DNA of 19,640 nucleotides from DATBDM01 sp036269915 (GTDB lineage: Bacteria; Actinomycetota; Thermoleophilia; Solirubrobacterales; Solirubrobacteraceae). A program made the position numbers and the translations under genes. Within the stretch, counting starts at the first letter, position 1. Each line of letters starts with the position of its first letter. Positions 7,622-15,086 of this stretch are shown one piece after another. The notes under the pieces were generated by a model. It was not told the origin of the DNA. It did no database searches and saw nothing but the letters and a program-made list of their open reading frames with translations. The DNA lies in contig DATBDM010000197.1 of the NCBI GenBank assembly GCA_036269915.1, forward strand, positions 1 to 19,640, written 5' to 3'.

Positions 7622-8427
7622 CCCCACCCATCACCTTCCTCTCCGACTACGGCCTGACCGACGAGTTCGTCGGCGTCGTGCACGCGGTGATCGCCAGGAT
7701 CGCCCCCGACGCGCGGGTGATCGACCTCTCGCACGGGATCGGCCGCCAGGACGTGCTCGGCGGCGCGCTGATCCTCGCCCGCGCGCTGCCCTACGCGCCG
7801 GCGGGCGTCCACCTCGCCGTCGTCGACCCGGAGGTCGGCGCGCGCCGGCGCGCGGTCGCGCTCCGCACCGTCGAGCAGGACCGGCTGCTCGTCGGCCCCG
7901 ACAACGGCCTGTTGATGCCGGCGGCCGAGCGCTTCGGCGGCGTGCTCGAGGCGGTCGAGATCTCGGCGTCGCCATGGCGCCTGGAGCCCGTGTCGGCCAC
8001 GTTCCACGGACGCGATCTGTTCGCGCCGGTGGCCGCGCGGCTGGCCGCCGGGGGCGCGCTCGCGGAGGCGGGCACGCCGCTCGAGCCGGACGAGCTCGTG
8101 CGCATCGAGCTGCCCTTGGCCGCGGTCGAGGCGGGCGCGCTCGAGGCCCTCGTCACCGGCACCGACTCGTTCGGCAACGTGATCCTCGGCGCGGTCGCCG
8201 ACGACCTCGCCGCCGCCGACCTCCGGCTCGGGCAGCCGATCGCGGTGCGCGTCGGATCGCGGCGCGTGCCGGGCGTCGTCGCGCGCACGTTCGTCGACGT
8301 CGCCGATCGCGGCCTGCTCGTCTACGAGGACGCGGGAGGATCGGTGGCGGTCGCGGTCAACGGCGGCGATGCCGCGGGGCTGCTCGGCGTGCGGCCGGGC
8401 GCGACGCTCCGGCTGGAGACCCCCTGA
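7618..8427 (+). CDS. SAM hydroxide adenosyltransferase (DUF62 / chlorinase-fluorinase superfamily)
   Basis: A 269-residue protein. Family marks are ITFLSDYGLTDEFVG at the N-terminus, DLSHGIGRQDVLGGALIL (36-53), VVDPEVGARRRAV (68-80), VGPDNGLL (92-99), TFHGRDLFAPVAA (128-140) and a C-terminal TDSFGNVI. The conserved Asp-Arg-His set typical of the hydrolytic enzymes appears as Asp70, Arg77 and His130. The likely reaction is therefore SAM plus water to adenosine plus methionine, not halogenation. The ATG start overlaps the cobA-hemD stop (ATGA). Its physiological role is unclear. Sitting beside a SAM-consuming methyltransferase may be coincidence or SAM homeostasis. Confidence 0.85.
   Translation: MTPPITFLSDYGLTDEFVGVVHAVIARIAPDARVIDLSHGIGRQDVLGGALILARALPYAPAGVHLAVVDPEVGARRRAVALRTVEQDRLLVGPDNGLLMPAAERFGGVLEAVEISASPWRLEPVSATFHGRDLFAPVAARLAAGGALAEAGTPLEPDELVRIELPLAAVEAGALEALVTGTDSFGNVILGAVADDLAAADLRLGQPIAVRVGSRRVPGVVARTFVDVADRGLLVYEDAGGSVAVAVNGGDAAGLLGVRPGATLRLETP
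8415..8418 (+). promoter_or_regulatory. Ribosome binding site supporting a CTG start for birA
   Basis: GGAG (within CTGGAGACCC) lies 5 nt before CTG at 8424. It is one of the few well-placed Shine-Dalgarno sequences in this operon and favours initiation at the CTG, which itself overlaps the upstream stop as CTGA. Confidence 0.45.
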
Positions 8428-9089
8428 GCGCCCTCGGCCGGCCGCGCCTGCACTTCGGCACGACCGGCTCGACGAACGCGGTGGCCCGCCGGCTCGCCGC
8501 GGCCGGCGCCCCGCACGGCACGCTGGTCACGGCGGGCGAGCAGACCGCGGGCCGGGGGCGCCAAGGCCGCACCTGGGTGACACCGCCGGGCGCCGCGCTG
8601 CTCGGGTCGCTGGTCCTGCGCCGCCCCGACCCGCTGCTCTCCCTGCGCGGCGGGCTCGCCGTCGCCGACGTCGCGGGACCCGCGGCGCGCGTCAAGTGGC
8701 CCAACGACGTGCTGCTCGACTCCCGCAAGCTCGCCGGCGTGCTCGCCGAAGGGCGCCCGCAGGAGGGCTGGGCTGTGCTCGGCATCGGCATCAACCTCGA
8801 CGCGAGCGCCCTCCCGCCCGAGCTGGCGGCGGGATCGCTCCAGCGGCCCGGCGAGGCCGAGGCCGTGCTCGCGGAGCTGCTCGTCGCGCTCGAGCTGCGG
8901 CTCGAACAGGAGGCCGGCGAGGCGCTGGACGCGCTGCGCGCCCGCGATGCGTTGCTGGGCGTCCCCGTGCGCTGGGCGGGCGGCGAGGGGACGGGCGCCG
9001 GGATCGACGATGGCGGCCGGCTGCTGGTCCGCACCCCCGGCGGCGAGCTCGCGCTCGACGCCGGCGAAGTGCATCTCGGAAGCGGCTAA
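8424..9089 (+). CDS. birA: Biotin--[acetyl-CoA-carboxylase] ligase, single-domain type, apparent CTG start
   Basis: From CTG at 8424 this is 221 residues, the size of monofunctional biotin protein ligases that lack the N-terminal DNA-binding domain of E. coli BirA. Seen are LHFGTTGSTN (biotin-site strand), TAGRGRQGRTWVTPPG (nucleotide/biotin loop) and KWPNDVLLDSRKLAGVL (catalytic lysine region), plus a short SH3-like C-terminal domain. It attaches biotin to carboxylase carrier domains. No ATG, GTG or TTG lies in frame before the TTGSTN motif. CTG at 8424 is the only start that keeps it, overlaps the previous stop, and has GGAG 5 nt upstream. The stop TAA (9087-9089) overlaps the TAG of the opposing gene. 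Confidence 0.85.
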   Translation: MSALGRPRLHFGTTGSTNAVARRLAAAGAPHGTLVTAGEQTAGRGRQGRTWVTPPGAALLGSLVLRRPDPLLSLRGGLAVADVAGPAARVKWPNDVLLDSRKLAGVLAEGRPQEGWAVLGIGINLDASALPPELAAGSLQRPGEAEAVLAELLVALELRLEQEAGEALDALRARDALLGVPVRWAGGEGTGAGIDDGGRLLVRTPGGELALDAGEVHLGSG

Positions 9090-9685
9090 CCGCGCTTCTG
9101 CGGATCGACGAAGAGGTCGTCGATCTGCCAGCTGCCGGAGTCGGCGGTGAAGCGGATCCGCAGCGAGACCTTCTCGTCGGCGTCCCACAGGATGTCGTTG
9201 ACGCCCGAGGCCATCGGCTTGGCCGCCGCCCACAACAGCGTGCCGTCGACCGTGCCGAGGCCGATGACCTGCGACGTCGGCTTGGTCACGACCGCTTCGC
9301 CGCGCAGCGACGCGGCGCGGCCCTGCGCGGCCTTCGCGAAGAACCGGATCGACGGGTTGTCGGGGGTCAGGCAGAGCATCGGCGAGAGCGCGAAGCTGCC
9401 CGTCGGCATCGAGAGCGAGGCCTTGCCGGCCTTGCCCGTCGCCGCGAACGGCTCCGATCCGCTCACCAGCTTCGCCCCGCCGCTGAACGTCCAGCCGCTG
9501 GTGGACTCGAAATCGCCGCCCTGGGCGAGGAAGTAGTCGTTCAGGTCGCCCCAGGGCAGAAACGCCTTGCCGACCGGCGGCGCGCTGCAGCCGGACGAGG
9601 CGGCCGAGGCCGGAGCGGCGACGGCGAACGAGGCGATGGCGGCCATGGCCGCTGTCCTGGCCAGCCGTGCGATACGGATCTGCAC
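9086..9685 (-). CDS. Secreted protein of unknown function
   Basis: Starting at GTG 9685 this is 199 residues. The N-terminus (VQIRIARLARTAAMAAIASFAVAAPASA) is a good signal peptide with an ASA cleavage site. The mature part begins SSGCSAPPVGKAFLPWGDLNDYF and is beta-rich with a second cysteine (MLCLTPDNPS), suggesting one disulfide. The WTFSGGAKLV and WQIDDLFVDPQKRG ends resemble a jelly-roll carbohydrate-binding-type fold, but that is only a visual impression. A longer reading from ATG 9757 would put 24 non-hydrophobic residues before the signal peptide. The GTG is preferred because AGGGAA precedes it. Proteins of this look are common hypotheticals in Solirubrobacterales from memory. It ends on the birA stop. 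Confidence 0.7.
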   Translation of the reverse strand: MQIRIARLARTAAMAAIASFAVAAPASAASSGCSAPPVGKAFLPWGDLNDYFLAQGGDFESTSGWTFSGGAKLVSGSEPFAATGKAGKASLSMPTGSFALSPMLCLTPDNPSIRFFAKAAQGRAASLRGEAVVTKPTSQVIGLGTVDGTLLWAAAKPMASGVNDILWDADEKVSLRIRFTADSGSWQIDDLFVDPQKRG

Positions 9686-9808
9686 TGCGGGATTCCCTTC
9701 CCTGGATCTCGGTCGATTCGCGAGTCCATCGGCCGGTGGGGCGCGCGGGTACAGCACACTGGACGGACGGACGACCGGCGACGCTCGCCTTCGAGGCGCT
9801 GTCTGCCG
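9686..9808. other. Divergent intergenic region between secreted protein and HD-GYP gene
   Basis: These 123 bp must hold both promoters. Visible are GGTACAGCACACT (9748-9760; TACAGC or CACACT could be a weak rightward -10), three tandem GGAC units at 9761-9773, and a small hairpin CGCCT-tcg-AGGCG at 9786-9798. None is a convincing consensus element. Confidence 0.35.
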
Positions 9809-11248
9809 ATGACCGGAGTTGTGAGCGCGCCGGAGGTCGACCCGCAGCTCGAGTCGCTGCTGCGCACGGCGAAGAGCCGTGCCGCTTCGCCGTTGGCTCC
9901 GCGCGACCGCGTCGTCGAGGCCGCGAGCGCCGCGCTGCTGCTCGCCACGATCGCCGCGCTGGCGCTGTGGGTGCCGAGCACGCGGGAGCTCTCGCTCGAG
10001 ACCGCGGTGATGCTCCTCGTCGGGCTCGTCGCCGCCAGCGGCGTCCGCTTCTCACTCGGCGCGTCGACCGGCTCGCCCACCGAGCCGCTGCTGATCGCCG
10101 CGCTGCTGCTGCTCCCGCCCGCCGAGGTCGTCGTCCTCGTGGTGTTGGCCGACATCTGCGTGCGGCTGCCCGACTACCTGCGCCGCCGCGCCCACCCGGA
10201 CCACGTCCTGCTGCACTTCGGCGACGCTTGGCACGCCGTCGGGCCGGCGCTGATCGCCGGCCTGCTCGTCACCGGCCCGCCCTCGCTGAGCTCCGTGCCG
10301 GTCCTCATCGCCGCGCTCGTCACCCAGGTCGCGCTCGACTCGGGCGCCTTCGCCGGCCGCGCGTGGCTGGCCCACGGCATGCCGCCGCGGCTGCAGCTCC
10401 GCGCGGCCGCCATCTCCTTCCTGCTCGACGCCGCGCTCGCCCCGATCGGGCTGCTCGTAGCGATCGCCGCCGCGGACGAGCCGCTCACCGTCCTGCTCGT
10501 GCTGCCGCTGATCGGCCTGCTCGCCGTCCTCGGCGGCGAGCGCGAGAAGCGCATCGAGCACATGGTCGCCCTCTCGGACGCCTACCGCGGCACCGCGCTG
10601 CTGATGGGCGACATGCTCGAGCTCGGCGACCCGTACACCGGCGGCGAGCACTCCTGGGGCGTCGTCGCGCTCGTGCTCGAGGTCGGCGAGGCGCTCGGCC
10701 TCGACGCCCGCGAGCAGCGCCGGCTGGAGTTCGCCGCGCTGCTGCACGACATCGGCAAGCTGCGCGTGCCACGGGAGATCCTCAACAAGAACGGGGGCCT
10801 CACCGAGGAGGAGTGGGAGATCGTCCGCCGCCACCCGGCCGACGGGCAGCAGATGCTCGAGCGCGTCGGCGGGATGCTCGGGGAGATCGCCCCGTCTGTA
10901 CGCGCGCACCACGAGCGCTGGGACGGCCGCGGCTACCCCGACGGCCTGCGCGAGACGGAGATCCCGCTCGCCGCCCGCATCATCTGCGCCTGCGACGCCT
11001 TCAACGCGATGACCACGACGCGTCCCTACCGGCCGGCGATGCCGGCCGCGGACGCGCTCAACGAGCTGCGCGCCTGCGCGAACCGCCAGTTCGACGCCGA
11101 CGTCGTCGACGCGATCCTCGAGCTGCACCGCGACCGCCCGATCGACACGGGCGCCCAGCTCGGCACCCTCACCCTCGGCCGTGCGCCGGTCCCGGCGCCC
11201 ACCGGCATCCCCTCGCTGCGCACGCCGGCGCTCGACACGCCGCGCTAG
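9809..11248 (+). CDS. Membrane-anchored HD-GYP domain protein, probable cyclic-di-GMP phosphodiesterase
   Basis: A 479-residue protein. Residues ~36-245 form a membrane domain of roughly six to seven hydrophobic segments, a possible sensor region. Residues ~255-445 are an HD-GYP domain: His281 in GGEHSWGV, the HD pair His313-Asp314 in LLHDIGKLRVP, His342 in RRHPADGQQML, His367-His368 with the GYP motif (HHERWDGRGYPDGL), and Asp396 in CDAFNAMTT. The metal-ligand set of active HD-GYP enzymes is present, so hydrolysis of c-di-GMP (or a related cyclic dinucleotide) is likely. The last ~35 residues are a Pro-rich tail. The usual HSERV after the first histidine reads HSWGV, a mild deviation. No GGDEF or EAL protein is in the window. 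The stop TAG is shared with the opposing gene in a CTAG. Confidence 0.85.
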   Translation: MTGVVSAPEVDPQLESLLRTAKSRAASPLAPRDRVVEAASAALLLATIAALALWVPSTRELSLETAVMLLVGLVAASGVRFSLGASTGSPTEPLLIAALLLLPPAEVVVLVVLADICVRLPDYLRRRAHPDHVLLHFGDAWHAVGPALIAGLLVTGPPSLSSVPVLIAALVTQVALDSGAFAGRAWLAHGMPPRLQLRAAAISFLLDAALAPIGLLVAIAAADEPLTVLLVLPLIGLLAVLGGEREKRIEHMVALSDAYRGTALLMGDMLELGDPYTGGEHSWGVVALVLEVGEALGLDAREQRRLEFAALLHDIGKLRVPREILNKNGGLTEEEWEIVRRHPADGQQMLERVGGMLGEIAPSVRAHHERWDGRGYPDGLRETEIPLAARIICACDAFNAMTTTRPYRPAMPAADALNELRACANRQFDADVVDAILELHRDRPIDTGAQLGTLTLGRAPVPAPTGIPSLRTPALDTPR

Positions 11249-11988
11249 CCGGCGCCCTCCCGCGCCTCGACGCGCTCCTGCTCGTCGATCGCCACACGAT
11301 GGGCGTGGTCGCCCGCGTCGCCGCGGACGCGGCGGTCGAGCTCCGCGACGCGGTCCTCGCGGCCGTAGAGCGTCAGCACGTCGCCCGGGGCGATCGCCGT
11401 GTCGCCGTCCGGCGCGCCGACGTAGGCGCCGCCGTGGCGGCGGACGCCGAGAACGACGACGCCCTCGTCGCGCAGCGTGACCGCCCCGAGGCAGCGGCCG
11501 GCGATCCAGTCCTGGCGCTCGACGAGCAGCTCGGCGACCGTGTAGCCGCCCTCCAACTCGAGCACGGCCGCGTAGTCGCGCACCTCGAGGTCCGTCCAGC
11601 GCCCGAGCAGCCGGCGGATCACCCGCGTCAGGACCCGGTCGACGGGCCGGCTCGTCGCCAGCAACGCCACGACCACGAGGCCGGCGAGCAGGATCCCGAC
11701 GTGCCCGAGGGTGTCCCGCTCGCCGCCGAAGGAGATCACGAGCGAGCCGAGGATCGAGATCACGCCCGCGTTGCCGAGCAGGATCAGCCAGGCGATGATC
11801 CGCCTGCGGACTGGGTGTCCGACGACGGCCTCGGCCTCGGCGGTGGTGAAGCCCACGCCGAAGAACGCCGACCGCGCCTGGAAGCGGGAGGACTCGTGCG
11901 ACATCCCGGTGAGCGTGAGCGCGACGGCGCCGACGCGCGCGATCAGCAGCGACGCGAGCAGAACGGCGAAGACGGTGACGACGGCCAT
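11245..11988 (-). CDS. Membrane protein with C-terminal TrkA-C (RCK_C) domain
   Basis: A 247-residue protein. There are hydrophobic segments at about 3-25, 64-87 and 96-112, with a conserved-looking cytoplasmic loop between the first two (MSHESSRFQARSAFFGVGFTTAEAEAVVGHPVRRRI). Residues ~145-222 look like an RCK_C/TrkA-C ligand-binding domain (TVAELLVERQDWIAGRCLGAV...GDVLTLYGREDRVAEL). Such domains bind nucleotides or ions and gate K+ or other transporters. No pore motif (TVGYG) was seen, so it may be a regulatory or transporter-associated membrane protein. The start ATG at 11988 sits in a palindrome ATGGCGCCAT (11987-11996). It lies 34 bp after the helicase stop on the same strand, so the two may be co-transcribed. 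The stop is shared with the HD-GYP gene (CTAG). Confidence 0.75.
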   Translation of the reverse strand: MAVVTVFAVLLASLLIARVGAVALTLTGMSHESSRFQARSAFFGVGFTTAEAEAVVGHPVRRRIIAWLILLGNAGVISILGSLVISFGGERDTLGHVGILLAGLVVVALLATSRPVDRVLTRVIRRLLGRWTDLEVRDYAAVLELEGGYTVAELLVERQDWIAGRCLGAVTLRDEGVVVLGVRRHGGAYVGAPDGDTAIAPGDVLTLYGREDRVAELDRRVRGDAGDHAHRVAIDEQERVEAREGAG

Positions 11989-12022
11989 GGCGCCATCTCG
12001 GGCTACCCGCCGGCGCTGGTCG

Positions 12023-14974
12023 TCAGGCGGCGTCGGCGTCGTCGCGGCCCGCGGCCTCGACGGCGGCGCGGACGCGCTCGGTCGCCTCGGCGAGCGAGTT
12101 CGCCGCCGGCTCGGACGGCTTGCGCGTGGTGCGCCGGCGCGGCGCGGGCTTGGGCTTGGGCGCGGGCGCCTCGGCCTCGGCGCCGTCGGACGGCACCGGC
12201 TTCGGCGTGCGCTTGCGCGGGGCGCGCTTGGGCTTCGGCTGCTCCGCGGGCTCGGCGGCGGCCGTCTCGGGCGCGGCCTCGGCCACCGGCTCGGCCGCCT
12301 TCGGCGTGCGCTTGCGCGGCGCGCGCTTGGGCTTCGGCTGCTCCTCGGGCTCGGACGGAGCCGACACCTCGACGGTCTCCGCCTCCTGGCCGGCCGCCTC
12401 GGCGACCGCGGCCTCGGGGCCCTTGGACGAGCGGCGGCGCGAGCGGCGCGAGCGCGGCCTCGGCGCCTGCGCGCCCTCCTCGCCCGACTCCGAGCCGCCG
12501 GCGTCGGGGCTCGCCTCGAGCGCCGCGGCGGTCGTCGCGAGCGCGGCCTCCGCGGGCTCGCCGGAGCTCTCCCCCGCGCCCTTGCGGCGGCGGCGGCGCT
12601 TCGCCTTGCCCTTGCCCTTCGGGAAGTTGCGTAGCAGTTCGCGGGCGAGCGCGGCCGGCTTGCGCGACATACGCGTGCGTGCGCCGTTGATGACCTCGCC
12701 CGCCTCGGCGGTGTGCGGGAGCGCGGCGGCGAGCAGCGCGGCCGACAGGCGACGGTCCTGCTGGCGCGCCGCGTGCACGAGCCGGCGGGCGTTGCGCGCA
12801 TGCGCGCCGCCCGAGGAGTTCACGAGCAGCCCGAGCAGCCGCTTGGTCTCCGGCCAGCGCTGCACGGCGTACTCCTCGTGCACCTCGCGGGTCATGTTCG
12901 CGCAGCGCCAGATCCAGTTGTTGGCCTGGTCGCGGCGGCCGATCTTCTTCTCGGCCAGCGACTGCAGGACGACCTTGACGCCCTCGCGCTTGTCGTCGCG
13001 CGGCCAGCCCTCGACGAAGTCGAGCGCGCGGTCGAACGCCTCGGGATCGCGCGCCGCGGCGATCTCCTGCAGCGCCTTCAGGCGCAGCTGCGGGTTCTTG
13101 TTGCGGTCGACCGCGGTGAGCAGGAAGGCGCGCTTGAGCTCGCCGCCCTGGTCGAAGTGCAGCATCGCCCGGGCGCGGCGCCAGTTGTTGGGCGTGACGC
13201 GCGCGCCGGCGAGCGCGGCCCACTGGACCTGCTCGCCGTAGTCGAGGTGCTCGACGGCGATCCGCCAGAGCTCGCGCTCGAAGACCTCGATGCGCCGGTT
13301 CTCGTCGCCCGTGACCGGCAGCACGCGGCGCTCCACGCGCAGCCGGCGCCCGCGGCCGCGGCGCACGGGGCCGACGACGATCGCGCCGCCGCGGTAGACG
13401 TCGCGATCGAGCAGCGAGTGCAGCGTGACCACCGGGTCGTCGTGCTTGGTCGCCGGATGCACGAAGTCGACGACGATCCCGGCCTCCTTGCCGGGGTGCC
13501 GGCGCGTGACGCGGCCGACGCGCTGCTGGTAGATGCGCTTGGAGGCGGTCGGCGCGAGGTGCATGCAGACGGTGGCGCGCGGCGAGTTCCAGCCCTCCGC
13601 GAGCAGCTGCGCGTTGACCAGCACGTCGATCTCGCCGCGCTCGTAGCGGGCGAGGATCTGCGCGAGCTCGCGCTTGGGCGTCTCGCCCGACACCGCCTGG
13701 GCCTTCAGGCCGGTGTTGCGAAACGCTTCGGCGACGTGGTAGGCGTGGCGCACGCCGGCGGCGTAGACCACGCCGGGGACGCCGTTGAAGCGTGTCTTGT
13801 AGAGGTCGGCGACCGCGAGGTTGAACGGCAGCTGATCCAGCAGCTCGGCCAGCAGCTCCTGGTCGAACTCGGTGTCGACCTCGCCGCGGCGCAGCGGCAC
13901 CTTGGCGATCGTCCGGACGCCCGGGCCCGGCGGGATGCGCACGCAGCGCAACGGCGCGATGACGCCCCGGCGGGCGGCCTGCGCGAGGTCGAAGCGCGAG
14001 GTCTGGGTCGGGAAGAGGTCGGTGACGTGGCGAGCGATCAGCGCGCCCGTTGCGGTCATGCCGATGAAGATCGGGCCGGCCCAGTTGCGGATCGAGGCCG
14101 AGGTCTTCTCGCCCAGCGCGGTGTGCGCCTCGTCGCAGATGACGATCGTGTACGCGTCGGAGATCTTCCCGGCGTTGCGCACGAACCACTGGTAGGTCTC
14201 GACCGTCACGGGGCCGTCGGCACGGTCCTGGCCCTTGAGCAGCGCCGGCGAGATCCGCTTCGCGTAGCCGCGGTCGCGCAGCTCGCCGTGGAACTGGTCG
14301 ACCAGGTTGCGGCGGTGGGTGAGGATCAGCGTGCCGCCGGTGCGCGAGGCCTCGACGAAGCCCAGCGCGGCGACCGTCTTGCCGGCGCCGGTGGCGTGCT
14401 CGAACCAGAAGCGCTTGCCCGCGTTGGGGTCCTCGGGCGCCTCGGGGAGCTGATCGGCGTCCTCGTCGCCCGCGTCCTCCCAGTCCTGCGGCTCGTCGGC
14501 CTCGTCCGCGTCCTCGTCGTCGTCCTCGTCGAGGTCCTCCTCGCCGGGGATCCCCGAGGAGGCGGGCTCCGGCTCGGGCACGGGCCCGGCGGAGGCGCCG
14601 TTGCCGTTCCCGTTGCCGTTGCGCAGGACCTCGGCGAGCAGCGCGGTCAGCGTCCCGGAGAGCGCGTCGACCTGGTGGGCGGAGAGCACGGTGCCGTCGA
14701 CGAGCTTGGGCTCCTCGTCGGAGAGCATGCGCTCGAGCCCGAGCAGGAGCGAGAACTCGCGCCGCCACTCGACCGAGGGCGCGGTCGCGCCCGCGGCCAT
14801 CTCGGCCAGCGCGGCGTCGAGCGCGCGGCGGCGCGGGGTGCCGGGAGCGAGCGTGGTCGCCAGATCCTCGCCCTCGGCCACGAATGGCTCACGGGTGAAG
14901 CGGGCGGCCCGCTCGATGTCGTCCGATGAAGGTAGGGGCGCGGCCAGAGCGGCCGCTGCGGTGGTCTCAGCCAT
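12023..14974 (-). CDS. Large SF2 DEAD/DEAH-box helicase with acidic linker and long basic repetitive tail
   Basis: A 983-residue protein. Residues 1-118 are an Ala-rich helical N-domain, (NG)4 is at 119-126, and a strongly acidic linker lies at ~145-182. The helicase core follows: motif I ATGAGKT (194-200), Ia LTHRRNLVDQ (218-227), motif II DEAH (281-284), motif III MTATG (306-310), motif V AEGWNSP (459-465), motif VI QQRVGRVTRR (483-492). The order and the VGR...GK...VVDF context resemble RadD/Ssl2-like and type III restriction-type SF2 helicases. Residues ~560-775 are helical, possibly HEAT-like. Residues ~785-983 are low-complexity, with a KRRRRRK run and two copies of EQPKPKRAPRKRTPK (878-892, 911-925). 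No nuclease domain was seen. The ATG at 14974 lies 6 bp after a possible -10, suggesting a leaderless mRNA. The substrate, DNA or RNA, cannot be told. Confidence 0.85.
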   Translation of the reverse strand: MAETTAAAALAAPLPSSDDIERAARFTREPFVAEGEDLATTLAPGTPRRRALDAALAEMAAGATAPSVEWRREFSLLLGLERMLSDEEPKLVDGTVLSAHQVDALSGTLTALLAEVLRNGNGNGNGASAGPVPEPEPASSGIPGEEDLDEDDDEDADEADEPQDWEDAGDEDADQLPEAPEDPNAGKRFWFEHATGAGKTVAALGFVEASRTGGTLILTHRRNLVDQFHGELRDRGYAKRISPALLKGQDRADGPVTVETYQWFVRNAGKISDAYTIVICDEAHTALGEKTSASIRNWAGPIFIGMTATGALIARHVTDLFPTQTSRFDLAQAARRGVIAPLRCVRIPPGPGVRTIAKVPLRRGEVDTEFDQELLAELLDQLPFNLAVADLYKTRFNGVPGVVYAAGVRHAYHVAEAFRNTGLKAQAVSGETPKRELAQILARYERGEIDVLVNAQLLAEGWNSPRATVCMHLAPTASKRIYQQRVGRVTRRHPGKEAGIVVDFVHPATKHDDPVVTLHSLLDRDVYRGGAIVVGPVRRGRGRRLRVERRVLPVTGDENRRIEVFERELWRIAVEHLDYGEQVQWAALAGARVTPNNWRRARAMLHFDQGGELKRAFLLTAVDRNKNPQLRLKALQEIAAARDPEAFDRALDFVEGWPRDDKREGVKVVLQSLAEKKIGRRDQANNWIWRCANMTREVHEEYAVQRWPETKRLLGLLVNSSGGAHARNARRLVHAARQQDRRLSAALLAAALPHTAEAGEVINGARTRMSRKPAALARELLRNFPKGKGKAKRRRRRKGAGESSGEPAEAALATTAAALEASPDAGGSESGEEGAQAPRPRSRRSRRRSSKGPEAAVAEAAGQEAETVEVSAPSEPEEQPKPKRAPRKRTPKAAEPVAEAAPETAAAEPAEQPKPKRAPRKRTPKPVPSDGAEAEAPAPKPKPAPRRRTTRKPSEPAANSLAEATERVRAAVEAAGRDDADAA
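14597..14620 (-). repeat. Hexanucleotide tandem repeat encoding (Asn-Gly)4 in the helicase
   Basis: Four units of the 6-mer GCCGTT (one altered to CCCGTT), read on the + strand, encode NGNGNGNG (residues 119-126) between the N-domain and the acidic linker. The same unit is repeated four times in clpP at 17812-17835. Confidence 0.7.
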
Positions 14975-14980
14975 GAAGGC

Positions 14981-15008
14981 CCTGTATCGAGTGAGGAGAG
15001 CCGCGCAA
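14981..15008 (-). promoter_or_regulatory. Possible leaderless promoter of the helicase gene
   Basis: On the minus strand, TTGCGC (15008-15003) and TACAGG (14986-14981) are 16 bp apart. The -10 ends 6 bp before the ATG, the spacing of leaderless transcripts. The last -10 base is G, not T, and no Shine-Dalgarno is seen, so this is only suggestive. Confidence 0.35.
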
Positions 15009-15068
15009 GACGCGAGGGCGTGCCCGGCTCTCAACGTGCGGGGGGACCGCGTCGAATGCAGCGTGTCC

Positions 15069-15081
15069 CAGACGTGGTCTG
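15069..15081. repeat. Short inverted repeat in helicase/tlpA intergenic region
   Basis: CAGAC-gtg-GTCTG is a perfect 5-bp-arm palindrome. It could be an operator or a small hairpin, and lies 6 bp before the larger inverted repeat. Confidence 0.35.
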
Positions 15082-15086
15082 AGATC

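Noticed and set aside
4889..7627. Very long minus-strand open frame (~900 codons) opposite hemA, hemC and cobA-hemD
   Set aside because: It is a shadow of strong third-position GC on the + strand. The translation is Arg/Ala/Gly-rich with no family motif, while the + strand encodes well-conserved enzymes.
9086..9757. Longer secreted protein reading from ATG 9757
   Set aside because: It places 24 unrelated residues before a complete signal peptide. GTG 9685 has an AGGGAA upstream and starts the signal peptide correctly.
11987..11996. Palindrome ATGGCGCCAT at the TrkA-C gene start as an operator
   Set aside because: It is short and of the kind expected by chance at this GC content, with no second copy nearby. 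Mentioned only in the gene entry.
9667..12690. Long + strand open frame (~1000 codons) across HD-GYP, TrkA-C and helicase genes
   Set aside because: It crosses three recognised genes in other frames, has an Arg/Ala/Pro-only composition and no motif. It is a GC artefact.
12023..14974. Helicase as part of a known restriction or defence system
   Set aside because: No nuclease, methyltransferase, reverse transcriptase or other defence gene is adjacent, and the neighbours are housekeeping-type. Kept only as a generic SF2 helicase.
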